Numbered from the stretch's first letter, positions 21,844 to 33,554 are shown. The stretch: 64,000 nt of DNA from Diphasiastrum complanatum (GCA_029204225.1 MU832168.1:1-64000); one strand, 5' to 3'. The notes: a model not told the origin generated them from the sequence alone. Program-made: numbers and translations.

Positions 21844-22623
21844 TGTTAAAATTGAAAAACAATCCATATTGATTTCTTGGCTTGCTACAAAAGTTGTACC
21901 ATGCAAGTATGTAGCTCATTAATGCAAAATGCCAAGTTTGGCCTACATAGAACTCGAGCTACATGGTTATGTATTGTCTAGTTTGATAAATGCAACTTGC
22001 ATATAGTTTGTAGACATAGAATTAGCATGATTATGCTTGTAAAAACTCGTGGCAACTCACATGCATTAATTGTAAGTGATCCATAGTGACATGCAAGGCA
22101 TGCACAAAGTTTATTGGACACATGCATGATGATTTGGACATTTCTGGTTAGAACTAGTACACTTGTAAAAAGTTGGTAGAATTTCATGCATGACAAGTGA
22201 CAAATGTCACATAGACTCTAGATGTCATTTTGGAATGGATAGATATGGTTCTACCTCGAGCTACCTCAATCTCCATAAATATGTGTAGCTCTCCACACAT
22301 GAAGAACCAAAGTTTTGTAGCTATCTCATGTCATTTTGGATCTAAACAAATACTGCTTGTTATCTCTCTAGCTCTCTCTCTCTCTCTCTCTAACTCGTGT
22401 TGAGGCTAATGTCATACATTGAAATCTTCTATTTCTTTCATTCTTTGATCATTGCTATTATATTTTGTTGATTAGCATGCTAGATTGTGGATTAGCCATT
22501 TCTTCTGAACTAGATTTTGTTGATCAATCTAGAATCAGGTTATAGTGCCAATCACAAAGCTTAATTAAGATCAGTCACTCTTGTGGACATTCCCCACACA
22601 TGTGAATTCTAGAAATTTTGTCA
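21844..22623 (+). repeat. 3' LTR of C
   Basis: 780 bp, starts TGTTAAAATTG after ttttaggaggag and ends ttttgtca. The palindrome that is CACACGTGTG in the 5' LTR reads CACACATGTG here, a CpG-type change. A short ct-repeat near 22369-22391 is absent from the 5' LTR. Confidence 0.88.
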
Positions 22624-23488
22624 CACTCTACATCATTAGCAGTATAGATTGATCTTTTTGTACCTACATAATGTATGAGACTTGTAAAAGAATTCCTAGA
22701 ACTGGACATATGGGAACTAGCCCCAGTATCTATCCACCATACTTCTTCACTTTTGAAAAGGAAAGATGAAAAACTTGACATCAATAAAGAATCTTCCCTA
22801 TCACTCTCATTACCCTCACACTCTTCCTCATTAGTAAGGTTAGCTTGTTTAAATTGGTTCTTCTTCTTCAAATGGTTTGATGTATAGTGGCCTTTCTTGC
22901 CACAAAAGAAGCATTTAATCCTTGGCATCTTCTTCTTGCCCTAGATGTCGTAACTTGTAAGGATTGATCCTCATCACCTTCTTTGGCTTTATCCTTATCC
23001 TTCTTGAAGTGTTGCTACTATCATTTACCTTTGCATCTTCACTTGTCCTTGGTGAAGAGTGCTTTATCATCTCCACCATCCTTCAATGAAAGTCTATTGA
23101 TCCTCAGTAGCTTGTTCTCTTGTCTGCTTTCTTCAACAATGAGAACCTCTTGAAGAGTCTCCAAAGATGGTAGCTCCTCCTTGATAGCATCTCCAATACT
23201 AGCTAACTCTTGATGAAGATATTTTACTCTCATAACATAACTTGAAGCACTCTCATCAACTCTCTGATAACTTAGAAATATTTGGTTTCTAAGTGTGAGC
23301 AATCTTGATGTACTCTTAGCTTCATAGATTGTTTAAGGATATCCCAAGCCTCTTTGGCAATGGTGCAAGAACTAATCTCCCTTAACACCTCATTGGACAA
23401 ATTCATTTTAATGAAAGGAAGAGCAATCATTGTTCTCTTCTTGAATGTTGTAGCTTCATTAGGAGCTGTAGGTTCTACTTCAACTCCA
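22624..23488 (-). pseudogene. Element D gag (C-terminal part) and protease
   Basis: Minus-strand copia. 23272-23493 reads EAWDILKQSM after IALPFIKMNLSNEVLREISS; a frame break leads to 23039-23302 (LTLRNQIFLSYQRVDESASS), where ~25 residues of gag are missing; then a zinc knuckle (CFFCGKKGHYTSNH, last Cys lost) and protease WWIDTGASSHMSSS, with Thr instead of Ser after the Asp. The N-terminal 40 residues are on the far side of element E at 43175-43296. On the left the frame is cut by the C LTR. Confidence 0.8.
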
Positions 23489-23493
23489 GTCAC

Positions 23494-24146
23494 TGTTAGA
23501 AATTCACAATTCTAGCTTGACTAGTTTTGGTCATATGACTTGTAATATTAGATGGTCATGATGTGGCTTGTCACACGTGCCAAATAGCATATAATTCCAT
23601 TCATAAGGATGTTCTCAAGTTGACCTAAGTGATAGAACCTTTGGAATGAGTCCAAATCATGCTTAGATACAAGAGAGAAAAAGTAGGAGCTATTTTTGGT
23701 AATTTTTACATTGTTGAGGGATCTCCAAGATTCCAACTCTAACTTGGTAGGGATGAAAGATCCACCAAAATTAGCATTAGGAATATTTAGGGTACTCATA
23801 CCTGTCCAAAACCGTGATGGATCATGTATATATAGGTGATGATCTCTCACCAAAATCAATCAAGCAATTTCATGGGTTTTCTCTCATATTGGTGCAATTG
23901 CTCTCTATGTTCATATTTCTTTGAGATCTTGTGATTTGTAATCAATATAGGATTGAATGTGGGTCTGGTTTACAGTACTCAGACTGTGGCACGTGTGAAG
24001 GCTTCTTCCAGGATTTGAGCCATTTAGTGAGGTTCAAGCATAGATTTTTGATGGATTTTGATGGTGCAAGCTGTGCTACCATTATGGGATCATTTTTTCT
24101 CATCATTTCAAATGTTTTAGGATCCTTATTTGCTGTAATTTTCAAA
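23494..24146 (+). repeat. 5' LTR of E
   Basis: 653 bp, starts TGTTAGAAATTC; TATA-like gtatatatag near 23826-23835. The end reads ttcaaa where the 3' LTR has ttcaca. CACGTG cores near 23572 and 23988. Confidence 0.88.
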
Positions 24147-24158
24147 TGGTATCAGAGC
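24147..24158 (+). other. Primer-binding site of E
   Basis: TGGTATCAGAGC directly after the LTR. Confidence 0.9.
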
Positions 24159-24923
24159 CTAAATGTTGAAATGAGCTAAATCCTTGCTTTTCATTCAATT
24201 TGATCACAATTTTTTATCTAAATCTAGTGTCGATTGGATCTTAGCATCTAGTATTAATTCTAGAGCTCAAAGTGAGTCAATTACATTGTAGATTGGTGTG
24301 TGACTTCATTTGCAGGTGTTTAGTCAGAGGCAAAGTTGAATTCAATCCGCATTACCAAGATAGCAAGTTTTGCTTGCTCCAAGCATTGATTTCTAAGCAA
24401 GTTTTGGAGGTGATTTCGTAGAGGAGGCTTTCTAGCATTCAAGGAGAGGGAAGATCAGAGATTTGGAGACTCTTCAAAGTTGTTCTAAGGAGTTGTGGAC
24501 ACCTCCTAAAGTGGTATAGGTTCAGTCCAACCTTATGCATCAAATTAGATTAATTTTGATCAATTTTTTGGTTGTGATTGGATAGTAGATTGTGTTGCAT
24601 CCTGTTAAGTTACATGTAGATATTTTGCAAATAATTTTGTAAGGATATTAGGTTGCTGAAATTCACTCTTGATCAGATCATTTGGAAGCTTTTATGTTCT
24701 TTATAGAAAGAGGGGCAATTCTACTAGTTTTGTCTACTTCAATCAAGCAAGTGCATTATTTCTAGTATTCTATGATTTGATTTTGTTCAAGATCATTCTT
24801 AGATCTTTATAGGAAGTCTATTACTGATCTTTTCAGGTCTCTAAGAAGTAGGATAAGGTATATCTTTAATCAAATCAATAGAAGTAACCTTCATTTGTGT
24901 CAAGTCCTTGATTAGGAGAAGAG

Positions 24924-26103
24924 ATGGCATTTTTAAATGCATATCTTTTGGATACTAATGAGAGGCTCAACAAAACTAACTATTCCATATGGAAATTTAG
25001 AATGGAATCCATCATGATCATGCAAGATCTAATGGAAATTGTAAATGGTAAGGAGGGTGAACCTATACATCGCCAAATACAACAAGAGGTGGAATATTGC
25101 ACTACATTGTATAAAAATGAATGTTGCAAATGAATTCTTAAGAGAGGTAGGAGATTGTACTTTGGCTCAAGATGCTTGGTAAACTTTGCAAAAGGTCTAT
25201 GAATCCAAGAACCAAACTAGGATGTTAGCTTTGAAGAAACAAATTTATAGGACCTATCAAAATAAAGGAGAGAGTACACATACTTTTGTCTTAAGAGTGA
25301 AGGAATTGAATAAAGAGCTAGCCTTCATAGGTGATACTATCAAGGATGAAGAGCTTGTTCAACTCATCTTGAATGGACTAAGCTTTGAATTTGACATTTT
25401 GGTTTAGGAATATGCAATTATGGGTAAGCTATGCATACTTGAAGAGCTCCAAGGCACACTCATGGCCGAGGAGTAAAGAAGGAGCCAAATGCAAGAGAGG
25501 GTGGATAGACTTTCCATCCAAGGTGGAGATGACCAAGCTCTCAGAAGTACCCTCAAAGGCATCTCCATCAACCACCAAAGTCAAGAAGGACAAATCCAAG
25601 GTGAAGTGATACTATTGTAGCAAGATGGGACATTATGTCTCGGATTGCTTCAAGAGGAAGCAAGATCAAAGCCAAGACAACATGAGCAAGGAGGAGGAGG
25701 AGAAGAGTTCACATGAGGACTCCCTCATGATGTCCATATTTTATTCAACAAGCTTCAAAGGAGAAGATTCTTGGTGGATCGATTCAGGTGCTAGTTCACA
25801 CATGACTAGCAAAAGAAAGTTTTCTCTTCTCTCTTATCTTGTGATGGACCTATAAAATCTATATATACAGCAAATGATGAAGCTTGTAGTATTGAAGGAG
25901 TTGGTAGCATTCCCCTTTGCTTAGGATCTTCCAAAATATCAACATAGAAGGTGTTTTGTACATTCCTACAATAACAAAGAATCTATTGAGTGTTGGCCAA
26001 ATGGTAGACAATGGTTTCAATGTTGATTTTGCTTCAATTGAATGTTTCATCAAGAAGAAGGGTAAGATAGTGGCTAAGGGCACTAAACTTCACAAACTCT
26101 AAA
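24924..26103 (+). pseudogene. Element E gag-protease relic
   Basis: Starts MAFLNAYLLDTNERLNKTNY, then frame breaks at about 25080 and 25130. QKVYESKNQTRMLALKKQIY and VQLILNGLSFEFDILV are gag body. The zinc knuckle first Cys codon is TGA (25605 region: K-stop-YYCSKMGHYVSDC). Protease WWIDSGASSHMTSKRK at about 25780. The ITKNLLSVGQMVDNGFNV block follows. At least four lesions; not functional. Confidence 0.85.
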
Positions 26104-26105
26104 AG

Positions 26106-26896
26106 TTGAATGCATTTGTGGATGCTAATGTTGTCATGTTGGCAGAGAAGAGCAAGATATCTAACTTCACTTTATGGCACAAAAGACTTGGACATGCCAA
26201 CTCGGGTTCCATGGAGGCTATGATCAAGGAGGAGTATGCTTTAGGCCTACCAAGGTCTATTGGGAAGGAAGACAAGGTTTGTGAAGCATGTGCTTTATCT
26301 AAGACACATAAGAAGGTGTTTCCTAACTCCATCACAAAGTCATCTCATCCTTTGGTCTCATACACTCAGATGTGCATATTGCTAGCACCAAATCTAATGG
26401 AGGTTCATCTATGTTTTAAACCTTCATTGAAGACTACTCAAGATATTGTTGGGCGTTCTTACTTTCCTTCAAGTCTTACTGTTTCATACTTCTGTAAAGT
26501 TAAAGCTGTTTGTGGAAAAGCATCATAATCATAGCATCAAGATACTTAGAAGTGACAATGGTGGAGAATTCATCTCCAATAAATTTAAGGCCTTTTGTGA
26601 GGAGGAAGGGATCAAGAAAGAATCTTCTTGTCCTTACACCCCTCAACAAAATGGAGTTGCTGAAAGAAGGAATAGAACATTATGTGAATTTTCTAAGGCT
26701 TTAAGATTGGATGCTTGTTTGCCCAAATCTTTTTGGGGTGAATCTCTTGTATGTGCAAACTACTTAATGAATAGGGTGTCTTGCAAAGCAATTGAAGGCA
26801 AAACTCCTTATGAGACATTGTATGGAAAGAAACCCAATATTAATTGCTTGAAAGTTTTTGGGTGTATATGTTATGTACATGTGCCATTGAAATGTG
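26106..26896 (+). pseudogene. Element E integrase relic
   Basis: LWHKRLGHANSGSMEAMI and CEACALSKTH give the zinc-binding domain. The first catalytic Asp survives only in a shifted frame (IHSDVHIAS near 26367). From 26510 the frame is clean: ILRSDNGGEFISNKFKAF, YTPQQNGVAERRNRTLCEF, LKVFGCICYVHVPLK. The match ends at 26896, where gypsy DNA starts, about 200 codons before the RT resumes. Confidence 0.85.
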
Positions 26897-26920
26897 AGCA
26901 GACACTTTCTTCCTTTTGGG

Positions 26921-26962
26921 ACAAAATTTCATCTTATGTCCAGGCTTCTTACAGACAAAACA
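26921..26962 (-). pseudogene. Gypsy gag zinc knuckle
   Basis: CFVCKKPGHKMKFC, a complete C-x2-C-x4-H-x4-C nucleocapsid knuckle, preceded by a Lys/Arg-rich stretch. It lies in a different frame from the gag body at 27049-27741, so there is a frame break between them near 27000. Confidence 0.85.
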
Positions 26963-27048
26963 TAAGTTCTCTCTTTTAGCCTTTTCCCGGAACATAGATT
27001 TCTTGAATCTCTTTCTCTTCGGCTTCCTGGGTTCCGATGCTGCTTGAT

Positions 27049-27741
27049 CTAATTCGTCAAATTTTTTGCTTGGTCTGGACCGCGCTTCTTACCCTTCTTG
27101 GTTTTCATAGTGGTTGGAATTTGCGCAAACTGCTTCCTGGATGCCACCGCTGTGGAATCATATGCTTTCGCAATCCGAAACGCATCCTCGAGGCTTTGAA
27201 GCACATTTCGCTTGCATTCGTTTTGATAGTCAGCTGACAAACCTAGGACAAACTGCCATAATGCCAACTTCGCATCAAATGATGAAACCTTATTCCATAG
27301 GTCCATGAATTCCTGGATATAAGAGTCTAAACTCTTTTTACCCATTTTGTAGTTCACAAACTTCAGGTAGTAGTCCACGTCATCAGCAACTGCGAAAGCT
27401 TTCTTGAAAACTTTCGCAAACGCATCCCAATTAGTTAGCTTTATCGGTAAATCTCGCCACCACAATGACACTTTGCCACGTAAGAACAGCATGACATTTT
27501 CAATTTTCTTCTCATCAGGAACACCATGCAGATTGAAGTAACTACTCCACTTGGCCAGCCAGTCCTTGATGACCTCAAGTTTCTTCTCCTTCTTCTCGCC
27601 CACATAAACCTCCGGTTGAAAACCGAGATTGGGTGAAGACATCAATTTGACTTGATTCAACAGAACCTCCATTTGCTGATCTCTCATCAGATTACAATTA
27701 TTCATATCATTGAGTGTCGTACTCAACTGTTGACAAATCAC
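27049..27741 (-). pseudogene. Gypsy gag (retrotransposon gag domain)
   Basis: About 230 codons. The segment LEVIKDWLAKWSSYFNLHGV through LRGKVSLWWRDLP, FKKAFAVADDVDYYLKFVNY and SLDSYIQEFMDLWNKVS is a classic Ty3/gypsy capsid-type gag domain. The N-terminal start at 27741 is not certain. A second copy lies at 29292-29843. Confidence 0.85.
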
Positions 27742-28324
27742 TATATAAGATGGCGCACCTGGATTTGCAGCTTGATTTGAAGTTTCTTCGTCAAATCACT
27801 ATTTTTAGTCAAATTCATAGACATTACAAGATATTGAAAAAAAAAACTAGAAATTTTGAGTTTTCGCACATTTTAATTTTTTAAAAAAATTTTACGTTTT
27901 CTAAAATTTCATAAAAAATCACAGTTAGTTATTAAGCAATCGAAATCGAAATCGAAAATTCGATTCACTTGTTTGATTCTTAGTTTTACTCTGTTAATGT
28001 CCCTCATGCATGCAAGACATGCGACATTAAACTTATTTTTTACTTATCTTTGGATACAGGACACCAAATTGGGTGCTGTAAAGCTCAGTACAGAGGGAGA
28101 CCTAGTAAACAAGACACTTGCCATGTCAACCTGGCACCTAGGATCCACGTGCGAGTTCAAAACAACCAATTATACTGTAGGAGGACGGACTTTTTCAACA
28201 ATATGTCCAAAAATATGCAAACAGTCAACCATGCCTAAAAGTGATGATCCAAACAGTCTTAGATGGTCTCAAAGAGTTCCATGAAGCCTTCATACAGATC
28301 CACCTCTCCAAACTTGTAAGGCTT

Positions 28325-28336
28325 GCTCTGATACCA
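28325..28336 (-). other. Primer-binding site of gypsy fragment 1
   Basis: TGGTATCAGAGC on the minus strand, next to the putative LTR end. Confidence 0.7.
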
Positions 28337-28859
28337 CTATAAGGGAAGCTCCTTAGATCATGCTTACAAATCCTAAACACAAAAGGATAACACACTCTGA
28401 AAAAACCACCCAACCAAGTAGAAGCATCCAATCAATCTCTAGAAGCCTCACCCCCAAGCCAAGGAACAAGAAGCATGAATGTAGAGTGAGAGCCTGGCAA
28501 TGAATCAAGAACCGTGATGAGGAGTAGGGCGAGTTTGGACCTCTTATATAGAGCCAAAAGCATCGTGGACACATAGCCATGCATAGCCCTATGTTCCCTA
28601 TACATGGATTCACCTAGAATAGAATCCTATTCATGGACCAACTATTCATAGAATTGCTATTGATAACTCTACACATGCATACACTATCTCATACCTTGTC
28701 TAAACTCCATTCAGTGTGTCCTGGACCTCAGAAGGATATTAGTTACTTTCGGGTCACGTCCAGTATGACGTGGCATAACTAACAACTTGTTTCACTAGAG
28801 TACCGTGTATCCAAGACTAGGAGTATACTATATCCTATGTACTGGTCATGGACATAACA
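28337..28859 (-). repeat. Putative gypsy LTR
   Basis: On the minus strand it starts TGTTATGTCC and holds a clear TATA box (ctctatataagagg near 28542-28553). The end next to the primer-binding site reads cttatag, not the usual CA, so that border is uncertain. Single copy in the window. Confidence 0.55.
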
Positions 28860-29290
28860 GTCTTCAAGCTTAAGATGAATTCAATTGGCAGTGTTAACAA
28901 CCATAAAGCAAGATTAGTTGCAAAAGGTTATGCTCAAGAGAGAGGGATAGACCATGAGGAAACTTTTGCACCTATGGCCAAGATGGTCACAATAAGGCTA
29001 ATCATTGTGCTTGCATCACATTTTGGATGGATCCTATGTCAAATGGATGTCTCTAATGCCTTCTTGAATGGTTTTTTGGAACAGGATATCTATATGGAGC
29101 AGCCATAGGGGTTCATCAAGCATGGAATGGAGGACAAAGTATGCCATCTCCAAAGAAGTGTCTATGGCTTGAAGCAAGCCTCGAGATCTTGGAATTCAAG
29201 ATTACATTGCTATCTCATTTCACTTTCTTTTGTTCAAAGTGAATATGATCTCACTCTTTACATTAAGTGAATATGATCCCACTCTTTACA
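28860..29290 (+). pseudogene. Element E reverse transcriptase, copy 1
   Basis: [20 protein letters not shown], then [16 protein letters not shown] and [19 protein letters not shown]; a TAG follows the MEQP motif where relatives have Glu. Then VCHLQRSVYGLKQASRSWNS. It ends before YVDD in a 27-bp direct repeat (aagtgaatatgatc..actctttacat twice at about 29236-29290) and gypsy fragment 2. Confidence 0.85.
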
Positions 29291-29843
29291 TCCGAAACGC
29301 ATCCTCGAGGCTTTGAAGCACATTTCGCCTGCATTCGTTCTGATAGTCGGCTAACAAATCTAGGACAAACTGCCATAATGCCAACTTTGCATCAAATGAT
29401 GAAACCCTATTCCATAGGTCCATGAATTCCTGTATATAAGAGTCTAAACTCTTTGTGCCCATTTTGCAGTTCACAAACTTCAGGTAGTAGTCCACATCAT
29501 CAGCAACTACAAAAGCTTTCTTGAAAACTTCCGCAAACGCATCCCAAGTAGTTGGCTTCAACAGTAAATTTTGTCACCACAATGACGCTTTGTCGCGTAA
29601 GAACAGCACAACGCTTTCAATTTTCTTCTCATTAGGAACACCATGCAGATTAAAGTAACTACTCCACTTGGCCAGCCAGTCCTCGACGACCTCAAGTTTT
29701 TTCTCCTTCTTCTCGCCCACATAAACCTCCGGTTGAAAACCGAGATTGGGTGAAGACATCAATTTGACTTGATTCAACAGAACCTCCATTTGTTGATCTC
29801 TCATCAGAATACGATTATTCATATCATTGAGTGCCGTACTCAA
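29291..29843 (-). mobile_element. Gypsy fragment 2, left part (gag)
   Basis: Second copy of the gypsy gag seen at 27170-27725, with the same order and some changes (for example WDAFAEVFKKAFVVADDVDY). Frame broken near 29570. Element F is inserted at its right end after duplication of ctcaa; the fragment resumes at 36280. Confidence 0.85.
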
Positions 29844-30498
29844 TGTGAAAATTGTCAACATTTCCTAGCTAGTTTGAGGCCTAAATTGGCTAAAATTGTA
29901 AATAGTTTTGGTTCTGGAGTTTCACACGTGTGAACCAGGCCACAATGTTTTTATTTACTGTATTTTTTCAGTATGATGAAGTGTCAAACTTCATACCCTT
30001 CAAAATGAGACCATTTTGATGTATTTTGGTCATATAAGCCATTTTTAGCTATTTTTCCTATATAGGGAATATCTAGGGTCAAGTACCTTCTAGAGAGAGG
30101 AGAGAGAGTCATCTTCCTCATCCATAAATAGTAGGGAAGTCGTGGAGAACAGGTTGGAGAAACCTTTTGTATGCTTCATTGAGATCAATAGATCATTGTC
30201 ATTGTTTCTTCCTCCATTGAGAGCATTGTTGTGTGTATTGTCTTCAAGCTATTGTGTATGATCTTAGGTGCTTTCCAAAAGTGATAGGCTGATGTATTAT
30301 GGACTGTATAATGCTATTTTGGGCCGCACTTGATGTTTATGGAAGTTTCCATTTGTGATAAATGCTTTTTGATCAAGTTCTTTGCATTCTAGGTAGCATA
30401 GAATGTGTTGCCAATTCCTAGCTTATGTAGTTTGGAGTGCAAGCATTCAAGCCAATGATCTTGGAGTTTAGATCCACTTAGGATCTGTATTTTTCACA
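29844..30498 (+). repeat. 5' LTR of F
   Basis: 655 bp, TG...CA. CACACGTGTG at 29923-29932; TATA-like cctatataggg at 30058-30068. Confidence 0.95.
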
Positions 30499-30513
30499 TG
30501 GTATCAGAGCTGG
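30499..30513 (+). other. Primer-binding site of F
   Basis: TGGTATCAGAGCTGG, immediately after the 5' LTR. Confidence 0.95.
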
Positions 30514-31670
30514 TTGGCTTCTATTTACAGTAAGTCTTCCATTTTTGGTGATATTTGGATGTTTGATCAAGTTCTAGCATGATTTTGCATTGCTTTGTTG
30601 ATCAAATCTTACTAACCTTTGTTTTGTGAGTTGAACTTGTGGATCAAAAGCATATTTCAGGTCTATTGAAGATCAGAGGCTGAAAAGAAACTATTTTGGA
30701 TCAGATCATAACACCTAATCATTTGTGATTGTGAGGCTTGTGCATATTCAATACTAACAATGTTCTTTTCAATCCTATTGTTGACAATCTCCATTCTTGG
30801 ATGAACACTCTCCTTAAGTGGATGAAACTTCTCCTTAAGTGGATGACAAATGCTCTTTTGAGTGAGTTGTAATTCTCCTAAAGGCTGAGCAAAGCTCCCA
30901 TTTGGATGAAAGATCCCCTTTTTTGGGTGAACATATTGTAAGCTCCATTGTGAAGAGCATATTGTAAAGATTGTCATCAATTTTGGCATAAATTTTGGTG
31001 TACTTTGTTGAGCATGTAAGTAACTCTCCTTATGTAATTTGATTGGAGCATTTGCTGGAAGGTGTTAACCATTATGCAAGTGTGTTTTCAGGTTCTTAAC
31101 AGGTTGAGGAACATTCTCATGTGAAGTGATCTTAGATCTACATCTAAACACCAAGATTTGACAAGATAGTGAAGCTAGTCTTGTGATTCACTAAGTGTGC
31201 TCATTCATTCACCTCTAAATCTTGTATTTATCACTTGCTGGAGTTTATAAACTTTTAGAAGTGTGGTTTACATGTGGTTTTACAGGTTGAATCAATATCT
31301 TAGTGTGTTGATCATATGTTGATCAAGTTTGTTCATTACTAGGTAATCTTGGCATCCTAGTTTTGGGTATTTTCTAAGAATGCAAGTAACTCTTCACACC
31401 ATAACTTGATTTGGTCACTTGCTGGAAAGTTTGAGAGCTTAAGCAAGAGTGTGTTCAGGTTGGTTTGATTTTGTAATCCATTCTTAGTGTGTGCAAAGTG
31501 TTGCATGTGTTTCAATCTTCCTTTCTATGCTTGGAAACCATCTAGGTTCAAGATAGAAGTGTTTTAGGGTCCTAAATCTTCATAGATCTCTTTATCTATC
31601 ATTTGTTGAGAGAAAAGTGAGTGCTAAGTGCTTTAGGACAGAACCTAAAAGTTGAAGAAACATTAGAATC
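30514..31670 (+). other. Leader of F
   Basis: Non-coding leader of about 1.16 kb between primer-binding site and gag ATG, shared with element A and, as a fragment, with 9945-10162. Confidence 0.85.
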
Positions 31671-33554
31671 ATGGCTTCCAATGGTGGGATCATGCTAGAG
31701 TCTAGTGAAAGGTTGAGTTCATCAAACTACTCTACTTGGAAAGTGAGGATGGAGTCCTTACTTGAGTTGAATGAACTCATGGACATAGTTGCAGAAATTG
31801 AAGAGAGACCTCTCACACTTCAAAAGCAACAAAGGTTTGATAAGAAGGCCAAAAGGGCTCTTCATATCATTAAAATGAATGTTACAAATGAACTTCTCAA
31901 GGAAGTTGGAAAGTGTCAAAGTGCAAGTGAGGCATGGAATGCCTTAAAGAAGCTCTTTGAATCAAAGTCCACATCTAGGGTATTGACCCTAAGGAGACAA
32001 ATATTTTCTAGTAGGCAAAGAGAGGGTGAAAGTGCTCATGCATTTATCTTGAGAGTTAAGTCCCTAAGTGATGATTTAGCATGCATTGATGAGAACATAA
32101 AAGATGGTGAAATAGTCCAAGTTATGTTGAATGGTTTGCTAAATGAACATGCTAACCTTGTGCAAAGTTTTGCCATTCAAAAAGTCTTGCCAAGTGTGGT
32201 TGACTTGCAAGAAATCTTATTGGCTGAAGAACATAGGTTGCAATCAAAGCTTGATGGTGCATCCTTGCAAGGTGGAGGTGAAGAGGCTTTCTTCACAAAA
32301 GGCAAATTCAAGGGCAAAGGCAAAGGCAAAGGGAAATGGTCCAAAGGTGGTAACTTTGATCATGATGATCACTCTTCCTCTTCCTCTTCTACTAAGAACA
32401 ATAAGTCAAAGTTCAAGTGCTTTTATTGTGGGATAAAAGGTCATTTTGCAAATGAATGTTATAAGAAGAAAAGAGAGCAAGGAGAGAGGCAAGGAAATCT
32501 TACAATAGATGAGGAAGAACATAACACATGTGAATCACTTGTTATGACTTCAAGTTTGTTAGCCAACATAGATGATAATGATCCTTGGTGGATTGATAGT
32601 GGAGCCTCATCTCACATGACAAGACATAAGGAATACTTTACATCCTTATTGTCTTATGAGGGAGAAGGTAACATCATCTACACTGCAAATGATGGTCAAT
32701 GTGACATCAAAGGCATAGGCACTATTCCTATTTCCCTTTCAACAAATAGGAAAGCAAATCTTGAAAATGTTTTGTACATTCCTTCAATCACTAAGAATTT
32801 GCTTAGTGTAAGTCAAATGATTGACAAAGGACTTGATGTGGAGTTCATTGGAGATGCATGTTTGATAAGTAAATGTGGATCCTTGATTGCTCAAGGTAGG
32901 AGGCATGGTAAACTTTTCAAGCTTGATGCATGTGTGATCTCTAATCATGAAGGATGTATGGCTAGGGAGCAATTGACAAACCAAGAAGTTTGGCACAAGA
33001 GGTTGGGCCATCCCAACTTCAAATCTTTGGAGGTAATGGCAAAGAAAGAGCTTGTTCTTGGTCTCCCTAAAAGTCTTGTTGCAAACAATAGTGTTTGTGA
33101 ACATTGTGCCTTGTCCAAATCTCATAGACTTGCTTATTCTAGATCTACTTCTAGATCTAAAGAAGCTTTTCAACTTGTGCATTCTGATATTCATTCTTCT
33201 AGTACAACTAGCAATGGTGGGGCAAAGATGTATGCAACTTTCATTGATGACTTTAGTAGGTATACTTGGATCTATCTTCTTAAAAGTAAGGATGAAGTGT
33301 TTGCTGCATTTGTCAAGTTCAAGAATGAAATGGAAAACCAATTCAATACAAAGATCAAATGCTTAAGATCTGATAATGGAGGGGAATACACCTCAAATAG
33401 GTTCAAAGACTTTTGTATAGCACATGGGATTAAGAGGGAGATGTCTAGTCCTAGGACTCCACAACAGAATGGAGTGGCCGAGAGGAAGAATAGAACCCTT
33501 TGTGAATGTGCCAAGGCAATGAGACTACATGCTAATCTTGCTAAGTCTTTTTGA
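31671..33554 (+). CDS. Element F polyprotein, first part (gag-protease-integrase)
   Basis: 627 residues from MASNGGIMLESSERLSSSNY. Order: gag (DUF4219-like start, UBN2-like body to about 190); zinc knuckle 250-263 (CFYCGIKGHFANEC); protease Asp 309 (WWIDSGASSHMT); integrase zinc-binding part (VWHKRLGHPNF, CEHCALSKSH); catalytic Asp 506 (HSDIHS), Asp 568 (RSDNGGEY) and Glu 604 (NGVAERKN), giving the standard 35-residue D-E spacing. Codon 628 is TGA, where relatives have Trp in SFWGE. The same frame resumes directly after it. With the stop, gag, protease and most of integrase can be made but not RT. Confidence 0.93.
   Translation: MASNGGIMLESSERLSSSNYSTWKVRMESLLELNELMDIVAEIEERPLTLQKQQRFDKKAKRALHIIKMNVTNELLKEVGKCQSASEAWNALKKLFESKSTSRVLTLRRQIFSSRQREGESAHAFILRVKSLSDDLACIDENIKDGEIVQVMLNGLLNEHANLVQSFAIQKVLPSVVDLQEILLAEEHRLQSKLDGASLQGGGEEAFFTKGKFKGKGKGKGKWSKGGNFDHDDHSSSSSSTKNNKSKFKCFYCGIKGHFANECYKKKREQGERQGNLTIDEEEHNTCESLVMTSSLLANIDDNDPWWIDSGASSHMTRHKEYFTSLLSYEGEGNIIYTANDGQCDIKGIGTIPISLSTNRKANLENVLYIPSITKNLLSVSQMIDKGLDVEFIGDACLISKCGSLIAQGRRHGKLFKLDACVISNHEGCMAREQLTNQEVWHKRLGHPNFKSLEVMAKKELVLGLPKSLVANNSVCEHCALSKSHRLAYSRSTSRSKEAFQLVHSDIHSSSTTSNGGAKMYATFIDDFSRYTWIYLLKSKDEVFAAFVKFKNEMENQFNTKIKCLRSDNGGEYTSNRFKDFCIAHGIKREMSSPRTPQQNGVAERKNRTLCECAKAMRLHANLAKSF

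Larger units (their letters stand above)
12857..22623 (+). mobile_element. Copia element C (interrupted by H)
   Basis: Plus-strand copia with LTRs at 12857-13595 and 21844-22623, primer-binding site at 13596, gag-protease-part integrase up to 15949 and remaining integrase, short RT and RNase H from 20524 to 21826. Element H is inserted in the integrase with duplication of tcact. The first bases of the 5' LTR are lost, and no target duplication is found around C. Its right LTR abuts the protease region of element D, so C probably inserted in D with later loss of D DNA on the left (inference). Confidence 0.85.
26897..28859 (-). mobile_element. Ty3/gypsy fragment 1: gag, leader and 5' LTR
   Basis: Minus strand, from left to right in plus coordinates: zinc knuckle, gag, leader, primer-binding site (28325-28336), LTR (28337-28859). 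Protease and pol are absent. It replaces ~200 codons of element E, so either the insertion was accompanied by a deletion or recombination has moved it. Confidence 0.75.

Noticed and set aside
12857-23000. Clean insertion of C into D with a target duplication
   Set aside because: The right border fits, but the left flank of C is not D sequence and the 5' LTR end is damaged, so it cannot be shown.
32784-33341. 185-codon minus-strand frame in F
   Set aside because: Antisense shadow of the integrase region.
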